A DNA stretch of 64,000 nt from Gari tellinella (Eukaryota; Mollusca; Bivalvia; Cardiida; Psammobiidae). Below, one piece after another: positions 32,986 through 43,653 of the stretch. How positions within the stretch are numbered: the stretch's first letter is position 1; each line of letters begins with the position of its first letter. The stretch covers positions 7,254,001 to 7,318,000 of the forward strand of contig OV277858.1 of assembly GCA_922989275.2 (NCBI GenBank). The letters are read 5' to 3'. Made by a program: the position numbers and the translations under genes. The notes under the pieces are model-generated. The model saw only the letters and a list, made by a program, of their open reading frames with translations. It ran no database searches and was not told the DNA's origin.

Positions 32986-33283
32986 GATTGGTATACATTA
33001 ATATTCAAGCCTAAAGGAAAGGGTGTCTGTAAATTTTTAATCCATTTTAATTCCGTTTTAAATCTAGCCTTACATTTGAAACTATTAGTAGCATTTTTAT
33101 CATACGTAATATGTTCGACAGGTTGAATTGAAATACAATCTAATCCATGTCCAGATTTCCGAAAATGTTGATACAGAAAGTTCCTCGGTTTTTTGTTTCT
33201 ACAAGTACGAAGATGTTCATTAAACCTAGTTTTGAGGGGACGACCGGTTTTCCCAACATTCTGGATACCACAACCTGGTGCTT
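32982..33283 (-). CDS. GIY-YIG endonuclease fragment of a second Penelope-like copy
   Basis: An open frame of about 100 codons on the minus strand, without its own start, reads GCGIQNVGKTGRPLKTRFNE, HLRTCRNKKPRNFLYQHFRK, SGHGLDCISIQPVEH and ends KNLQTPFPLGLNINVYQS then stop. Gln-Asn-Val-Gly-Lys-Thr lines up with the YVGKT end of the GIY-YIG motif, and the FNEHLR helix is typical of Penelope GIY-YIG domains. The first GIY/YIG strand is cut off upstream (stop at about 33,284). Its 3' UTR follows at lower coordinates. It cannot be the missing tail of the RT at 25,920-27,850, since it lies upstream of that RT on the same strand. Confidence 0.8.
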
Positions 33284-33525
33284 TTCAAGTTAACACGTAT
33301 ATAATATGATAACCCCGTCTAGACAGAGCAGAAAAGGCGATGGAAAACATCTAATATAATCAAATACACATGCATTTCGTGAAGATGTTTTTGGATTTGA
33401 ATGGTCACGTTTTACTCATTCACCCCTGAAACTTTAAATAGACAATTCCAGTTTTGTCTTAAATCTAGTCCATTTTTGAAGAATTATGGTATATTTTAAC
33501 AATATTTTACAAAATGACAAAACAT

Positions 33526-33768
33526 TTTGACACCGAAAGAGTAATAGAGACTAATTTAATCAGCCTGATGAGAGAGTGATCAGAGTCTGCACTGTTTGCA
33601 TATATATGACAAGTGTACTCTTGACAGGTATATGAATTGTTAGTGACGAGATACTAGTCGCTAGAGTTCAATGTGTTAATGCTAGCTGTACGATAATGCC
33701 ACATACTTGCTTTTTTGTATTTTATAAGCCATCTGGTTTTTAATCTCTATTATTCTTTCGGTGTCAAA
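33526..33768. mobile_element. 243-bp MITE with about 26-bp terminal inverted repeats
   Basis: Left end TTTGACACCGAAAGAGTAAT continuing AGAGA; right end TCTCTATTATTCTTTCGGTG continuing TCAAA. The interior is AT-rich and non-coding. The target duplication is not clear. Superfamily unassigned. Confidence 0.8.
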
Positions 33769-33769
33769 T

Positions 33770-34508
33770 CATATTGTCTGTAACATTTGTTTTCTGCTAC
33801 GAAATTGTCAAAGTAAATATTTTATCAATTCCGTTGAACAGACATGACAAATATGTCAATATGTTTGGATCCTGATGAGACGCCGAGTTGATTGGCCTAA
33901 GTTTCATCTGGACCCAAATGTTGCAATACTACAGTTTATTCCACTCCCTTAAAATAACCGTAGATATTTGCATGTTTAGCCTATGATAGTCCAAATTGAA
34001 CGTACGCCTTTTGAGTATCTCCTTGGTATTGGTCAAAAATTGAATGCCTATTAGTCTACGCTATTGTTATTATTGATTTTATCTTTTAATTTGGCAAGTT
34101 GAAGCCTTGTTAATGTCTACTCTATTACTTAAGGAGAACTATTTTTACATAATATTTGCTATTGTTCTTATTGTTCTCATAAGTAAAAGTTGTTATTGAG
34201 GCGTATTACCATAATTATGCAAATATACCGCTTTCTAAGTATATGTTCATTATTTGTTTATTATTGGTTTGCTTATCATGTCACTTTTGCCCTGACATTT
34301 CGTTTGACTAAATTAAAGATAAATAATACCGGAATTAGGATCATTTCTCAGCTACGTCTACATACGTAGGGCAACCAGTGTCCCACCGCAAAGCGAATTA
34401 AGAGGTTCCCTACTGTTAGCTATAAGAGAGAGTAGCAGTCCTTAACGGACCTTGCTGTCTTTCTGTCTATCTGTCCACAACTTGAAATTTGATCATAACT
34501 GATGAACC
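33770..34508. other. Non-coding stretch
   Basis: AT-rich, no protein similarity. The last 100 bases (TGTCTTTCTGTCTATCTGTC, CACAACTTGAAATTTGATC) resemble starts of other hairpin-family repeats. Confidence 0.3.
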
Positions 34509-35159
34509 ACATATCGTCACTTAAACGCCAAAAGGGCTCATCAACAGTTTTCACAGTTTTGAGATATAGTTTAGAAGTGTCCTAAAAATCCACTTTTCCA
34601 TTTACAGACTAAATATTCCACACTCTTATAGTATATATGGATGTTTATTGGTCATATGAAAAGCATAAAAAAATAATTATCATTTAAAGAGATATTTTGA
34701 TCATTTTGTTGATGAGCCCTTTTTGGCATTGGATATTTGTCGATTTCAAGATAGAATATTTACAGCCAAAAGGGCTCATCAGCTTTTGTTTGTTTCTACT
34801 ACTACAGGTAAAATGAATAAATAAGTGATTCAAAGCACTGAAAAAGCAATATTAACCTTTAATTCAACAGTTTATCAACTTACGCGTGTTAAATGAAATA
34901 GTATTTTCCTAAAACTGTTCAGATATTAGACCCATCCCCACCAAAAAAAAAAATATTAAGGAAAAAAAACCTATTCTGTGTGTTCAGTTTCTTATTTCTC
35001 TTTAAATAACCACTAGACATACTTGGGTTAAATATAATTACATGATCATTAATTTAACTGGCATCTATACCATCTGACGCTGTATCTGAGATGTTAGATG
35101 GCAGTAAGCCAAAACGTTAAAATAAATACCTCTAACTTTCTTATTTTTCCTTTTACTCA

Positions 35160-35224
35160 CGTCTCGTGACATCTCTTTAGAATTGTCTTGAAAAAACGAC
35201 TCCAAAGAGATGTCACAAGAGAGG
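35160..35224. repeat. Short inverted repeat
   Basis: CTCGTGACATCTCTTT and AAAGAGATGTCACAAGAG pair across a spacer of roughly 25 bases. Near a TTAAAATAAATACC stretch. Function unknown. Confidence 0.5.
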
Positions 35225-36349
35225 ATTAGCTGCAAAAATAAATAGTTATTGAGAAATTTAGCATCTGACTTATGACAACATTTGTCGTACGTCGTTTCGT
35301 AAGACAGGACCCTGATCTTTTGCTGAATTTATTTATGAATTTATACATTGCCAGAAACCAGTCAGCACATGGACTTGTCCAGTTAAAATTGTGAAAAGCG
35401 GTAAACAAAAGCATACACTTTATTAAAAGTGTGGTTATTTAATGTATGACAAGAGTAATGCAGAGGGCTCCGGGGCGTTTGGTATGTTCTTCGTTGATTT
35501 TCTAATTATGATTCTACATTAAGGAATCGTTTGCCTAAAAGTGTGTCAATATTGTATCGAGTGACAGCAATACACATGGTTGCCTGTGTATTGGCAGTTG
35601 CACCCCGCTAAATGGGACTTCAATTTGAATAGGTTTGGGGTTATTATAAAGGCAACTGGTTGTTTAATGCACACAGCGGTCAGTATAGAAAGCTCATTTG
35701 ATACTTCCACTTGCGTTGAACAGACACTCGTCTTAAAGTCCAATACATAAAAGCACTCTTTTGTATCCGTATAAATTGACTGTGTACTACAATGAATACT
35801 GACTAAAGCATTCGGCTTTACTTTTAACCTGCTTTTAGGAACCATCTGTCTATATCACTTAAAGTAAGCTACGTTGAGAAAGGGGTTCTGCGATGTATGG
35901 GTGGAAATTGAGGTCAACATTTGAAGACAATGCGTTTATGTGTATGCAACAGATGATTTGGTTAGACCTATTAGGCAAGCCTCGCTTTTAAATGGAATAC
36001 CATCACTACTGGAGGTATTTGCAATATTTTGTTTATTTTATCCTTCTGATTTCTCAATCATATTCAGATTAAGTTTGTATGTCATCAGGGTATTCTTTTA
36101 AGACTTTCAATACTGGAACCTTGAGTCGGTTAACGTTATTCGCATTTACTTGAATATTGAAGTTATTATGACTTTTAAGATCAAGGAAAGAGTTAAAGGT
36201 CATGTGAATAATTGTGTATGGTTTATGGTTTATGTCTACGGGCTATACGAATAACGTGGACGTATATCAGAAGTTGAGGTAAAAATACCTTACTTTTTGT
36301 ATAGATAGAAGAATTAAAGACAGGGCAAGAAATCGAAGTAATAATAGAA

Positions 36350-36565
36350 GTGAATGTAGTAGTTAAACTAGTAGTGTAGTAGTTGGAAATGTAGTAAACA
36401 GCAGAAGTCGTAGTGATAGTAGTAGTAGTAGAAGTAGTAGTAATAGTAGCTGTAGTAATGGTAGGTAGTAGTAAGTTGTAGTATTAGTTGCAGTAATAGT
36501 AATAGTTGCATTAGAAGAAGTAGTAATGGTAGGTAAAAGAAGTAAGAGTAGTAGTAATGGAAAGG

Positions 36566-36600
<35 letters not shown>

Positions 36601-36610
36601 CAACAATAGC
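36350..36610. repeat. TAG/GTA microsatellite, part 1
   Basis: Imperfect (GTA)n and (TAG)n, including an uninterrupted AGTAGT run at 36,568-36,600. It yields poly-Ser frames that are not genes. The array continues at 36,985-37,080 and 37,362-37,830. Confidence 0.85.
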
Positions 36611-37111
36611 AGTAGTAGTTTAAACAAAGTTTATTTCCAAATTGATTTACAGGAAAATGGGTTGGGTCACAAGTTCTTCCAACCTAGAATCGGCCCTTCC
36701 CCTACAGTTTTTACAAATAATACAAATACTGTTGGAGTGAGAGAGAGAGAGGGAGAGTGAGAGAGAGGGGAGAGGGAAATATACATAAAGAAAGAGAGAG
36801 GTTGCTTGTTTACAGGACTTGGTGTCTCCACATACTCTTGGTAAGAAGAATAAATTTAGATAAATAAAAATGCAAAGCTAAATTATCCACCCAGTGCATC
36901 TCTTTCAAATAGAGTGGCGGAGCTAAATCGTATATACAGCAAACTCATTGTTTTAAATACGGTATGTCAAAATAACCCTTGATTTAGAGTAGTAGCAGTA
37001 GATGTAGTGGTAATGGTAGAAGTTTAAATAGTGCTAGTAATTGCTGTTATAGTAGTAGTTGCAGCAATACTAGTAGTAATAGTAATGGAAGTAATGTTTG
37101 TTATACGTCCG

Positions 37112-37362
37112 CTGCTGCCATCTATGGGCTAATTGGACGCCCCAGGGAGAGGGAAGCAGATACAGAGAAACCGGGCGCAATGCGATACTCTTATTATTGA
37201 GAGAAGTATCTGGTTCTTTTAGATGCCCAGTGTGAAGCACTGATAAATCGGCCCTCGGTTTATAAAGTCTCATCCGAAGGACTTAGTCCGGCAGGGGATC
37301 AAAGTCTCGACCCATGGCATCGCAATCGGGCACCTTACCCATCGACTACGTCCGCCGACCGT
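37112..37362 (-). repeat. tRNA-derived SINE inside the TAG microsatellite (minus strand)
   Basis: On the minus strand: GGTCGGCGGACGTAGTCGAT (A-box region), then GGGTCGAGACTTTGATC (B-box region, 37,297-37,313), then CCCTGCCGGACTAAGTCC, which parallels the SINE at 20,193. The flanking microsatellite is the same on both sides, so the SINE inserted into the array. Confidence 0.6.
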
Positions 37363-37830
37363 AAGAGTAGTAGTAGTGATTGGTGAAATAATAGTAGTAG
37401 TTGAAAGCAGTGGTAGTAGTAGTAGGTAGTAAAAGCTCTAGTAGTAGTTTATTGGTAGGTGGTAGTAGTAATAGTAACGGTAGGTAGTAGTACACGTAAG
37501 TAGGAGTAGATCTAGTAGTAGTAGTAGTAAGTAAATAGTAGCAGTAGTAGTAGATATTGTAGTAGTAATAATAGTAAGCTGTAGTAGTAGTAGTAATGCT
37601 ATGTAGTAGTGTTAGTAGAATGAGTAGAAGGAGTACTGGTAAGGTACTAGTTAGTAGCAGTAGTAGTAATAGTAAGTAGCAATAATAGTAGTTGTACTAG
37701 TCAGTAGTAGCAGATGTGGTAGCAGTAGTAATAGTAATAGTATGTAGTAGTAGCAGTAATGGTAGTAATAGTGGTAGTACTAGTTGTTGTAGTCTTAGTA
37801 ATAGTAGTAGGATAAGTTGTAGAAGTAAAC
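37362..37830. repeat. TAG/GTA microsatellite, part 2
   Basis: Continues the array after the SINE. Imperfect AGTAGTAGT with AGGTAGTAG variants. Poly-Ser-like frames are artefacts. Confidence 0.85.
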
Positions 37831-38689
37831 TAGTAGATTCTAGTTGTTGCCATATGAAAGTAAAAAAAATAAAGAAAATTCAGTTTTCTCTGCAGCCAAA
37901 AGGGCTCATCAGCAAATGAAAATTTATTTCAAATCTAATCTAAGCAAATAAATTGTTAGAAACAATGCTTCGTGCTTTGAACATTGATTTTTCCATATAT
38001 TTGTATTTATCTAAGTACTATAAAGTGCAATAAAACTATTTATTGTGTGAAAAATATCTTAAGAGCCAAAAGGGCTCATCAACAAAAACGAAAGTTGCAC
38101 TATTCAATGCGATTTAAGTTATAATAAAACACTTTTAAACATTAAAAAGCCTTATGTTCAAATACAACAAGCTATGATAATACAATTAACTGCAGGAATA
38201 GGTATTATATCTTCACAACAAATGGGCATGGTTGTCGGTAAGAACGTATAATTTCATTCAACATCAACACAAGGAAATACGTTAGCAAGTTCAAGGTCGA
38301 TTCAATGCTAGCAGATTAATAAAGTTATGATGTCAATGTGATGTCCTTTTAATCGCAGTAATTGTGTAGTTACAAATATGGCATATTCATAAAACAATTA
38401 GGTATATTATACATAGGCATGACAAGGGCTCATCAACACTTGTAACTGCTGTTGAGCCCTTTTGGCTCAAACACATTTGTTGATGAGCCCTTTTGGCACT
38501 AGGAATTACTGAAATTTGGGAAACAGTCTAAATGTCAAGTGTATTTTTTTTACGTTTAAAATGAGGAAGTCAAGCACAATATTAATTTCTCATATAGTTT
38601 ACATTGAATATAAGTAAATTTTGTCAAAAAGTGAAATTTGACCAAATATGTTGTTGAGCCCTTTTGGCGTTTAAGTGACGATATGTTCT

Positions 38690-39380
38690 ATAGAGATTTC
38701 ATATTTAATAAATGATAGAGACTTCATGTTTTGCATTTGGTCTCCACTCAATGTCAAGGGCATGCAGAGGTTATGGTAAATTCAGGTATTGTATTTTACT
38801 ATGCAAGGCCCCTACCCAAGATCAACACCATGTCTAATTTTAAAGTTATTTTTCTTTTTCATTTATAGTAAGATGGTCTAAAAAGATACGTTGGAGCTTA
38901 TAAATGATTCACACTGCCTTAAGTCATTTCAGTTGTAGTTCCCTCTACTCAATCGATTGTGAGACGATTGTTTCTAAAAATAAAACAAACTGAAATACTG
39001 TGTAATGAAATATGTGATTTTGAGTCGATGTTGTTATCCCAGGTATTTTTCTGGTCATTTTTGGAAAAAATGTAATATCTGATTAGCGATTGTTTTGGCG
39101 CGAACAATCAATTAATTTGGGAATAACTTTCGGAATTAATTTCATTTATTTCTGCTTAATTATCAGAAAAAGTCCCAAAGTATTGGGATTGTTTTACATA
39201 TACTCACGGAATTTGAAAACTGTGCATAGGGAATAGCATTATAAATAATAGATATAAAACAACAGATGTAAATTGACTGTGTTATAGTGTAATTAACGTT
39301 TCATAAGATTCATTAATGTTTAATATCAATCATGTTTGTTCTGTCATACGTTTTTGTCATAAAGGGTCACAACCAATGTC
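38690..39380. other. Non-coding stretch
   Basis: AT-rich DNA between the 4.2-kb TIR element and a Tc1-like pseudogene; nothing recognized. Confidence 0.3.
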
Positions 39381-39384
39381 ATAC

Positions 39385-39960
39385 AATTAATAATGCATGT
39401 GTCCTCTTGTTGCATCAACGCAAGCATGGCATCAGCGTCTATGGGATATCGCTAACGCTAAGGAATGCCATTCCTTACCATGACTAAACAAGCAGCCAGC
39501 TGTTCCAACGTCAATGACCGGTTCGGTAGACGTCGCAAACGACGCTAAATCTCATCCCAAATGTGCTCAGTTAGAGTGCAATCGGATGAGACTGCGGGCC
39601 AGTCAATTACATCGGTGTTTTTGTTCTGTATAAAGGCCGTGATAACGCACGCGTGCAACGTGCTGGTGAGCGCTGCCATGCGTAAATGCAATATTGCTGG
39701 TTTAACGTCAGAAGGGGACGTACTCTAGGACGTCACGGACGGATTCAAAATTAGAGTAATCTTTTCAGCACTGTCCTCCGGCTGATGAGACGAAGACATC
39801 GAATGTTTTTAGCCGTAAAGTTTGAAGACTGAAAACGATCACACACATGTGTAACGGAAAACTACGAACATGTTAATAGCGATATCCTAGGTTGCAGGTT
39901 CTCGCGAGCATTACCAATGTGTCTATATGTCTCCATAATGACAAACTGATGTTACGATGA
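39385..39960 (-). pseudogene. Decayed Tc1/mariner-like transposase, C-terminal half
   Basis: Minus-strand reading gives ITAFIQNKNTDVIDWPAVS (39,594-39,650), then LTEHIWDEI (39,547-39,575; the Glu of EHIWDEI corresponds to the third catalytic residue of Tc1-type DDE transposases), RRLRRLPNRSLTLEQL and, after stops, CHACVDATRGHMHY near 39,390, the usual Tc1 C-terminus. Stops and frameshifts occur throughout, and the N-terminal DNA-binding half is not recognizable. Terminal inverted repeats were not found. Confidence 0.75.
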
Positions 39961-40169
39961 AGAAAAAACGGCCTGCGACATCATTTTTTTCTTCAGTCTA
40001 ACTTCTAATATGCTGACTGAACGTAAACGCGCATTTTCAGACAGCCGTAATATAGTCGTCATGGTTGATAACACAAATCCGATGATTCACTGCCAAAACA
40101 ACCAGTGTAAATTGACTACGTGTTCCATTTACTGTAAACATTAGTATTCTGACCAATTTATGCAAAAAT

Positions 40170-40800
40170 AGTAAATTGTTTTCTGCCTTTGTCTGTATGT
40201 CTATCACTTTTTCTCTCTCTTTTTTTCTCTCTCGTTCTCTCTGTGTCTCTCTCTGTATGTATGTCTGTCTCCGATTGAACGCCTATGGGTCTGCTTATCT
40301 GTCCGATCTGTCAGTTAGTCTCTATTTCCCCATCTCTCTCTTTATCTATATCTCTAGCCTTTTCTCTGTCTGATTTCTCTCTCTCTCTCTGTCTGTTTTT
40401 CTGTCTCTTTGTGTGTCTCTCTCTTTCCTTCTCTTTCGCTCTGTCTCTGTATGTCTATTACTTTTATATCTCTCTCTTTCTCTATTTGTTTTACTCCTCT
40501 ACTTCGCTCCATCTCTATCCTTCCCTCTTTCTATCTCTCTCTGCCTCTATGTATCTTTGTATGTATGTCTCTCTGTGTCTCATTTTCTCTCTGTGTATCC
40601 CTGGTTGTGTATGTTTGTCTGTGTATCTCTGTCACCCTCTCAATTTCTTTCTTTATTTCTCTCTCTCTCTCTCTTTCTTTTTTCACTCTCTCTATCCCAC
40701 TCTCTCTCCCTCCCTCTTTCTTCTATATCTCTCTCTTTCTCTCTCCCCTCTCTCTCTCTCTTTCTTTTTCTCCCTCTCTTTCTCTCTCTATATATATATA
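40170..40800. repeat. CT-rich low-complexity tract ending in (TA)n
   Basis: Over 600 bases of CTCTCT, TCTGTCTCT and TTTCTCTC on the plus strand, followed by (TA)n at 40,790-40,818. It opens long Ser/Leu/Phe frames in all three phases simultaneously, which marks them as composition artefacts. Confidence 0.9.
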
Positions 40801-40954
40801 TATATATATTTATATATAATTGTAAAGGTAAAAATGACTAAACACGCCTTCTATTTTTTCTTTTGTATTACCATACGCGTTTCGCCTCTCGGCTCATCAG
40901 TGATTGTAATATATGTGTTGCCGGTCCGGCATTTGCCGGAATATTTTACATTTT

Positions 40955-41000
40955 TCGTATATATATATATATATATATAAATATATATATATAAATATAA
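40955..41000. repeat. TA microsatellite
   Basis: TATATATATATA runs near 40,958-40,995. Confidence 0.8.
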
Positions 41001-41557
41001 TGACGACATTAAGGTGACCAGTTATCCTTTAAAATGGGGGTTAAGGCGACCGGCAGTTTAGGGTGACCAAAAGCGGTCTCCTTAATATTTTGACATTAAA
41101 TTTCAGGGGTAAAAAATGGTGCGAGAGCGTCGAAACTTTGCAAACACCTTAAAAACAGTCCTCTCACTCATATGGAATTAACTATTCTGGTCTTAAAAGA
41201 TAAAGAAAATCAAAAAAATAACTTGAAATCTTGATCGCGTATATTTTGAAGTCCCTAAAATAAGTGTTTAATGCGACCAACGTAAAACCTGATTTATTTC
41301 AGAATTTGACTATATATTGATACTTTCAAAGTTGTACTTTTGTTTAATTGTCCGTCTGAGGTAGTGTGACGATGCTTGTCCCTTTTCTGCTGAAAATAAA
41401 GAAATCGAGTTTTTAAGCCTATAAATTTGTCATATTTTAAAACCGTTACAGTGGACATATTCGCTAAGTTTCGGACAACTTTCTGAGACGCATCCATTTT
41501 ACATCAACATTCGAAGGTATTCCAAATTAGCAGTTCCGCTTCAACGACCGCCAAAAA
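41000..41557. other. Stretch upstream of a candidate plus-strand exon
   Basis: A 67-codon minus-strand frame (41,294-41,497, starting MDASQKVVRNLANMS) ends only about 60 bases from the plus-strand ATG at 41,558. Head-to-head starts are possible, but the minus frame has no recognizable domain and its 3' half is AT-rich. Confidence 0.25.
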
Positions 41558-41581
41558 ATGGCAATATACGGGAAACGAATG
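41558..41581 (+). CDS. Candidate tiny first coding exon
   Basis: ATG followed by codons for AIYGKRM and then GTAAGT, a consensus donor starting at 41,582. The context CCAAAAAATGG has purine at -3 and G at +4. It would join in phase 0 to an AGG ATG AAA start at 43,144 if an acceptor lies at CTAAG. Very short, so chance is a serious alternative. Confidence 0.2.
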
Positions 41582-41599
41582 GTAAGTTTTTGACGCTTT

Positions 41600-43136
41600 A
41601 TCGCACACTATGTAGCATATGTCTAGTTATTTGATTTAATTTATTTTTCTGCAATCTATCTTTGGTTGGTTTGCAATGTTGTCCGTTGACGTGCACACTT
41701 ATCGACGTGTCGGACTGTCCGGGCGTCAAACTGTTTATAACTACTGGTGGGTGGGGGGACGGAGAAGTTCCACTTGAAGTCTTGAGAATATCTGTGAGGT
41801 AGGCCCCTATGTAGGAGGCTCTTCCGCTTTATGTAAAAATCAACAAATGTATATTGTACCTGTTGAAATATAGAATGTTGATCTACATTTCTTTGAAATA
41901 TTTGAGACTGAAAAAATAGAGCTAACACTAGCTTCTGGGTTTTTCAAAGTAGGTCGGAATAGGAATAGCTACGAGCTGATAAACAATTTTGTAGAACATT
42001 ATCAATTTAGCGTCAGTTCGTCTGTTCTCTAGGGATCTTAAATCAAGCGAGGATTGCATTGCTGAGACACTGTCGTATGTGGAACACTCACATAATGATA
42101 ATCATCTTTGTAATTCCTTAGGCTTATTATTCATGATTTAGAATAGGTAGTGACAAGGGGTATGTGGCCGTGCCTCTAATCTTTGAAATAAGTGGTACAT
42201 GTACGGTCACCCTAGTTAGGGTTGGATAGGGCAACAACAACACTATTTTGACTGCAGATACATTTGTAAATTTTGATTGATGCTAATATTAATCCTCTCT
42301 CATTTCTAGCATATCTTATGGATATTCAATGGAAAAAACCAAAGAAACTTCAACAAATATTCGCCACCAAACTTGTTTTCATAACTATCTACCTATCTAT
42401 TGATACTGCCTTAACGCCTTTTTCAAGTATTAGCGGCAGGTGCTAATGAGAGTATCCTCTTCATTCGTTTCACCGGAGCCCTCAGCGAAAAATATTATAA
42501 AGATTATCATTTTAAATTCAAAAAGGCAAATACATTGAAGGAATGTGAAGAAAAATTAGTTTTCTAACTGAAAATAACTAGAGATGTCATTGATAGGAAC
42601 GTTATTGATGTATCGGCTCGCCAATAACTGTTCATCGATCAATATATCGACAGGGGTGCGAAAATCCCACGTTCGTCTCGTACATTTTTTGGCACGCACA
42701 CAAATTTAATTGATTTTTGCATTTTAATTGTCCGCGGACAAGCACGGATTCTGGATAATATTATATTTGGAAGCCTAAATATGCCTTCAAATCTGACCAA
42801 AATAGCTATAAATTCAAAGAAATGGAGATAATCTGCGACTTCTGACGTTTATGTTTGAATAAGGCGAATGTGTTCACTAAAAAAGCTGATGAATAACTAT
42901 ATGGATTTTTTTTCTAAACTTGATTTAAGCTGGCGAAAAATTCCCATTAATACTGAGAACCACTGTGAAATAATAAAGATGTTATAATTTTAATCATATG
43001 ATGCTTCAACACAAGTGAAACCGTCTGTAGTTAGGTCCGGTATTGTTTTGAAACCACTGTTTCGGTGTCCGTTTTATAGCCCTTATCTTAAAATAATGTC
43101 ACTTACGTTTTCACATTTGTTTATAACATGATTGAC
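41600..43136. other. Non-coding stretch, with one arm of a distant inverted pair
   Basis: About 50 bases at 42,137-42,190 (AATAGGTAGTGACAAGGGGT and GTGCCTCTAATCTTTGAA) match the reverse complement of 43,468-43,517, suggesting ends of an element enclosing 1.3 kb. No gene supported between 41,600 and 43,136. Confidence 0.4.
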
Positions 43137-43146
43137 AGCTAAGAGG

Positions 43147-43249
43147 ATGAAAAAGTTTCTTGTAAGAAAAGACAGTAAAACTAAAGCTGTTGGAGACATC
43201 AGCATTAAAAAAGAAACCGAAAGTGACTGTGACTACGAAAAAAATAAAC
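43147..43249 (+). CDS. Candidate short coding exon of nuclear-protein-like character
   Basis: Encodes MKKFLVRKDSKTKAVGDISI then KKETESDCDYEKNK and meets GTAAGC at 43,250; without splicing the frame stops at 43,266. A basic MKKFLV-type start followed by an acidic stretch is common at the N-terminus of domesticated transposase or zinc-finger (ZMYM/TTF-like) proteins, but no domain is present here to confirm this. Two AGs (GACAG, CTAAG) lie just upstream as possible acceptors. Confidence 0.3.
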
Positions 43250-43653
43250 GTAAGCGAACTTTTTAGTGATTTTAAATGGTTACATGTCTGCCGTTTGTAT
43301 CCCGAAATCGCTGATACTACAGTACCTCAGTGATACAGACCTCTGCTCAACCTGTGACCTCCAGAAAGAGGTCCTGTACTCTATTACTAGATACAAAATA
43401 TATTCTCACGGACCCCTAGCCTACCCTCACAGGACTCGCTAGGAGTATGTGAGCGTATCGCTAATTTCAAGTATTAGAGGTACGGTCACGTACCCCCAGT
43501 CACTACCTTTAGAATATAGTCATGTCTGAATAATTGGCTGAAATTTATAGAGGGCTAGAGTCAAGAAAATTAGCTTAACTCACTTGATTCTCGGTATTAC
43601 AGTAACGTAACAGATAAGGGACCGCCTAAGCACTCGGTGAATGCAATGCCCTG

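Larger units (their letters stand above)
34509..38686. mobile_element. 4.2-kb element with long TIRs and repeated CCAAAAGGGCTCATCAAC motifs
   Basis: The ends are inverted copies of about 32 bases, starting ACATATCGTCACTTAAACGC and running through CAAAAGGGCTCA. The GCCAAAAGGGCTCATCAAC motif occurs at both subterminal regions in both orientations: near 34,528, 34,712 (reverse) and 34,762 on the left; 37,893, 38,063, 38,426 (partial), 38,450, 38,479 and 38,652 (the last three reverse) on the right. Such clusters suggest transposase-binding sites. The interior holds non-coding DNA, TAG microsatellites and a SINE, with no transposase recognized. Superfamily unknown. Confidence 0.75.

Noticed and set aside
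36557..36760. Poly-Ser protein candidate
   Set aside because: Produced by the TAG microsatellite; no sequence conservation or gene context.
40285..40980. 231-codon and two overlapping 136-142-codon Ser/Leu/Phe-rich frames
   Set aside because: All three phases of a CT-rich low-complexity tract are open at once; no domain. A composition artefact.
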